Below, in pieces: positions 7,303 through 8,152 of a stretch of DNA of 8,152 nucleotides. The stretch covers positions 1 through 8,152 of the forward strand of contig UQVN01000146.1 of NCBI GenBank assembly GCA_900544525.1, read 5' to 3'. Source of the stretch: an uncultured Eubacteriales bacterium (GTDB taxonomy: Bacteria > Bacillota > Clostridia > Lachnospirales > Lachnospiraceae). The notes under the pieces were generated by a model that was not told where the DNA came from, made no database searches, and was given only the letters and a program-made list of their open reading frames with translations. The translations under genes and the position numbers were made by a program. The stretch's first letter is position 1, and each line of letters starts with the position of its first letter.

Positions 7303-7331
7303 ATTATATACAACGCTCAAACTCTTTGCAA
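7303..7331 (-). promoter_or_regulatory. Promoter for the 427-residue gene and probably purK
   Basis: On the minus strand TTGCAA (7331-7326) is followed after 17 bases by a perfect TATAAT (7308-7303). The predicted transcript would start near 7296, leaving a leader of about 64 bases before the ATG at 7232. It lies downstream of the terminator of the preceding unit, as expected for a new transcription start. No obvious regulatory hairpin is seen in the leader. Confidence 0.8.
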
Positions 7332-7411
7332 GTTTTCGGAATATTTCTGATTTCCCTTTTCTTATTTTTTTCCAAATACAAAAAAATATAACTTCTTGTT
7401 CTCGTGTAGAC

Positions 7412-7452
7412 ACAAAAAAGGGGATTGTCTCAAAATGAAAACAATCCCCTTT
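7412..7452 (-). terminator. Rho-independent terminator of the VanZ-like / small membrane protein unit
   Basis: On the minus strand the arms at 7452-7441 and 7428-7417 pair perfectly over 12 bases (AAAGGGGATTGT and its complement). The loop is 12 bases and a run of six T (7419-7414) follows. It starts 5 bases after the stop codon of the small membrane protein. On the plus strand the following sequence is less U-rich, so the minus direction is favoured. Confidence 0.92.
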
Positions 7453-7457
7453 CTTCC

Positions 7458-7766
7458 TTATACTCCTAATCCAAAGAGAAGAATACAAAACGCGATTAAA
7501 AGACCAGAAAGACACATTCCCGCAACGGTCCAGCCTCTTTTTGTATCTTCTTGTTTTAAGCTATAAAACGCCAATGAAAAACTGATAATTCCAATAATAA
7601 AGGCATAAATTCCTACCAGTCCTTCTGAAACGATCAATGGCTTTGTAACAGAACGAACCATAAAAAACAGAAGTACAAAAATACAAATTAAGCTCATAAT
7701 AACAGAAGCAATCCCCTTTTTAGAACTACCTCCATCGGTAAAATTATACGAGTCTCTTCCACCCAT
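7458..7766 (-). CDS. Small three-helix membrane protein, possibly DUF6142-like
   Basis: No known activity. The 102 residues have a polar N-terminus with GGSSKKG (12-18) and three hydrophobic segments at about 19-38, 47-69 and 79-101. A short charged loop KQEDTKRG (71-78) lies between the last two. The layout, a basic stretch ahead of helix 1 and a charged KQED-type loop, resembles small membrane proteins grouped as DUF6142 in Lachnospiraceae; this is from memory and not checked. The ATG at 7766 has GAGGAAG about 8 bases upstream, inside the end of the VanZ-like gene, which it overlaps by 23 bases. That implies co-transcription and possible translational coupling. A terminator follows at once. 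Confidence 0.8.
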   Translation of the reverse strand: MGGRDSYNFTDGGSSKKGIASVIMSLICIFVLLFFMVRSVTKPLIVSEGLVGIYAFIIGIISFSLAFYSLKQEDTKRGWTVAGMCLSGLLIAFCILLFGLGV

Positions 7767-8152
7767 AGTATATCTTCCTCGCTATCTTATAAACTATATA
7801 ACCAATCACTCCACCAATTGTATTCATTAGTAAATCATCGACATCGAAGACACCTACTCGAAAAATCAACTGCATGGATTCGATTACAAAACTAAAACAA
7901 AAAGTTGCAAATAAAACAGAAATGAATCCTGTCTTTTGTTTTCTTACAAATGGTAGCAATGCCCCAAAAGGAGAAAATGCAAATACATTTCCAAATAAAT
8001 TTGTAATGATTTCCTCAAAGGAAAAATAATGCCTGTATATAATAAAACGTTTAATTTCTTTAAATAACTCTAAATTATAACGATAATCTTCGTGTGCAAA
8101 TCTTCCATATCGTTCACTGAACAATACGAAATAAAATATTATAATCATATAT
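7744..8152 (-). CDS. VanZ-like family membrane protein, N-terminus probably cut by the window edge
   Basis: VanZ-like domains are small integral membrane modules named after the teicoplanin-resistance accessory protein VanZ. Most chromosomal members have no assigned function, and resistance should not be assumed. The visible part shows the family pattern: FSERYGR followed by RYNLELFKEI, then NLFGNVFAFSPFGALLP (50-66 counting from the ATG at 8148), a helix with FSFVIESMQLIF (85-96), and VGVFDVDDLLMNTIGGVIGY (98-117). The ATG at 8148 leaves only about ten hydrophobic residues before SERYGR, too few for the first membrane helix. The frame stays open to the window end (codon TAT at 8151-8149), so the true start is probably outside. 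It overlaps the next gene by 23 bases. Confidence 0.88.
   Translation of the reverse strand, partial: YMIIIFYFVLFSERYGRFAHEDYRYNLELFKEIKRFIIYRHYFSFEEIITNLFGNVFAFSPFGALLPFVRKQKTGFISVLFATFCFSFVIESMQLIFRVGVFDVDDLLMNTIGGVIGYIVYKIARKIYYGWKRLV

Noticed and set aside
7288..7515. Minus-strand frame of 75 codons across the terminator of the small membrane protein gene
   Set aside because: It begins inside that gene in another frame, passes through the terminator stem and the next promoter, and has no ribosome binding site of note.
7744..8152. Glycopeptide resistance determinant, because of the VanZ-like match
   Set aside because: VanZ-like domains are common in ordinary clostridial chromosomes, and no vanA/H/X/S/R-type gene accompanies this one.

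Overview
This is an AT-rich window from a low-GC Gram-positive bacterium. Strong AGGAGG-type ribosome binding sites, A/T-rich spacers, U-tract terminators and the style of the proteins all suggest a clostridial Firmicute, most likely Lachnospiraceae. That placement is an inference from protein character. Every gene I can support lies on the minus strand, so transcription runs from high to low coordinates.

Layout in transcription order. (1) At 8152-7458 there is a VanZ-like membrane protein, probably cut by the window edge, overlapping a small three-helix membrane protein; the pair ends in a clear terminator at 7412-7452. (2) A strong promoter (7303-7331) drives a 427-residue protein (7232-5949). 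It looks like the front part of a clostridial aminopeptidase-like family without the usual catalytic end. It is followed after 66 bases by purK (5882-4743), and the unit closes at a perfect 20-bp inverted repeat (4691-4737). (3) A second promoter with an extended -10 (4619-4647) has two near-identical direct repeats just upstream, 22 bases apart. It starts a purE-purM-purN-purD operon (4571-978) that ends in a 17-bp GAAA-loop terminator immediately after the purD stop. (4) The 5' part of an ABC transporter ATPase gene (690-1) runs off the window.

The five purine genes encode steps of de novo IMP synthesis. PurD makes GAR, PurN formylates it to FGAR, PurM closes the imidazole ring to AIR, and PurK plus PurE convert AIR to CAIR through N5-CAIR. 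The enzymes for the first step (PurF), FGAM synthesis (PurL) and everything after CAIR (PurC, PurB, PurH) are not here, so the pathway must be split among loci. PurK is on a separate transcription unit from its partner PurE although the genes are adjacent.

I see no phage, insertion sequence, CRISPR array, tRNA, rRNA or recognisable purine riboswitch. No stretch over 300 bases lacks a gene. The least ordinary items are the truncated aminopeptidase-like protein linked to purK and the repeat pair in front of the purE promoter. I found no convincing undescribed multi-gene system.
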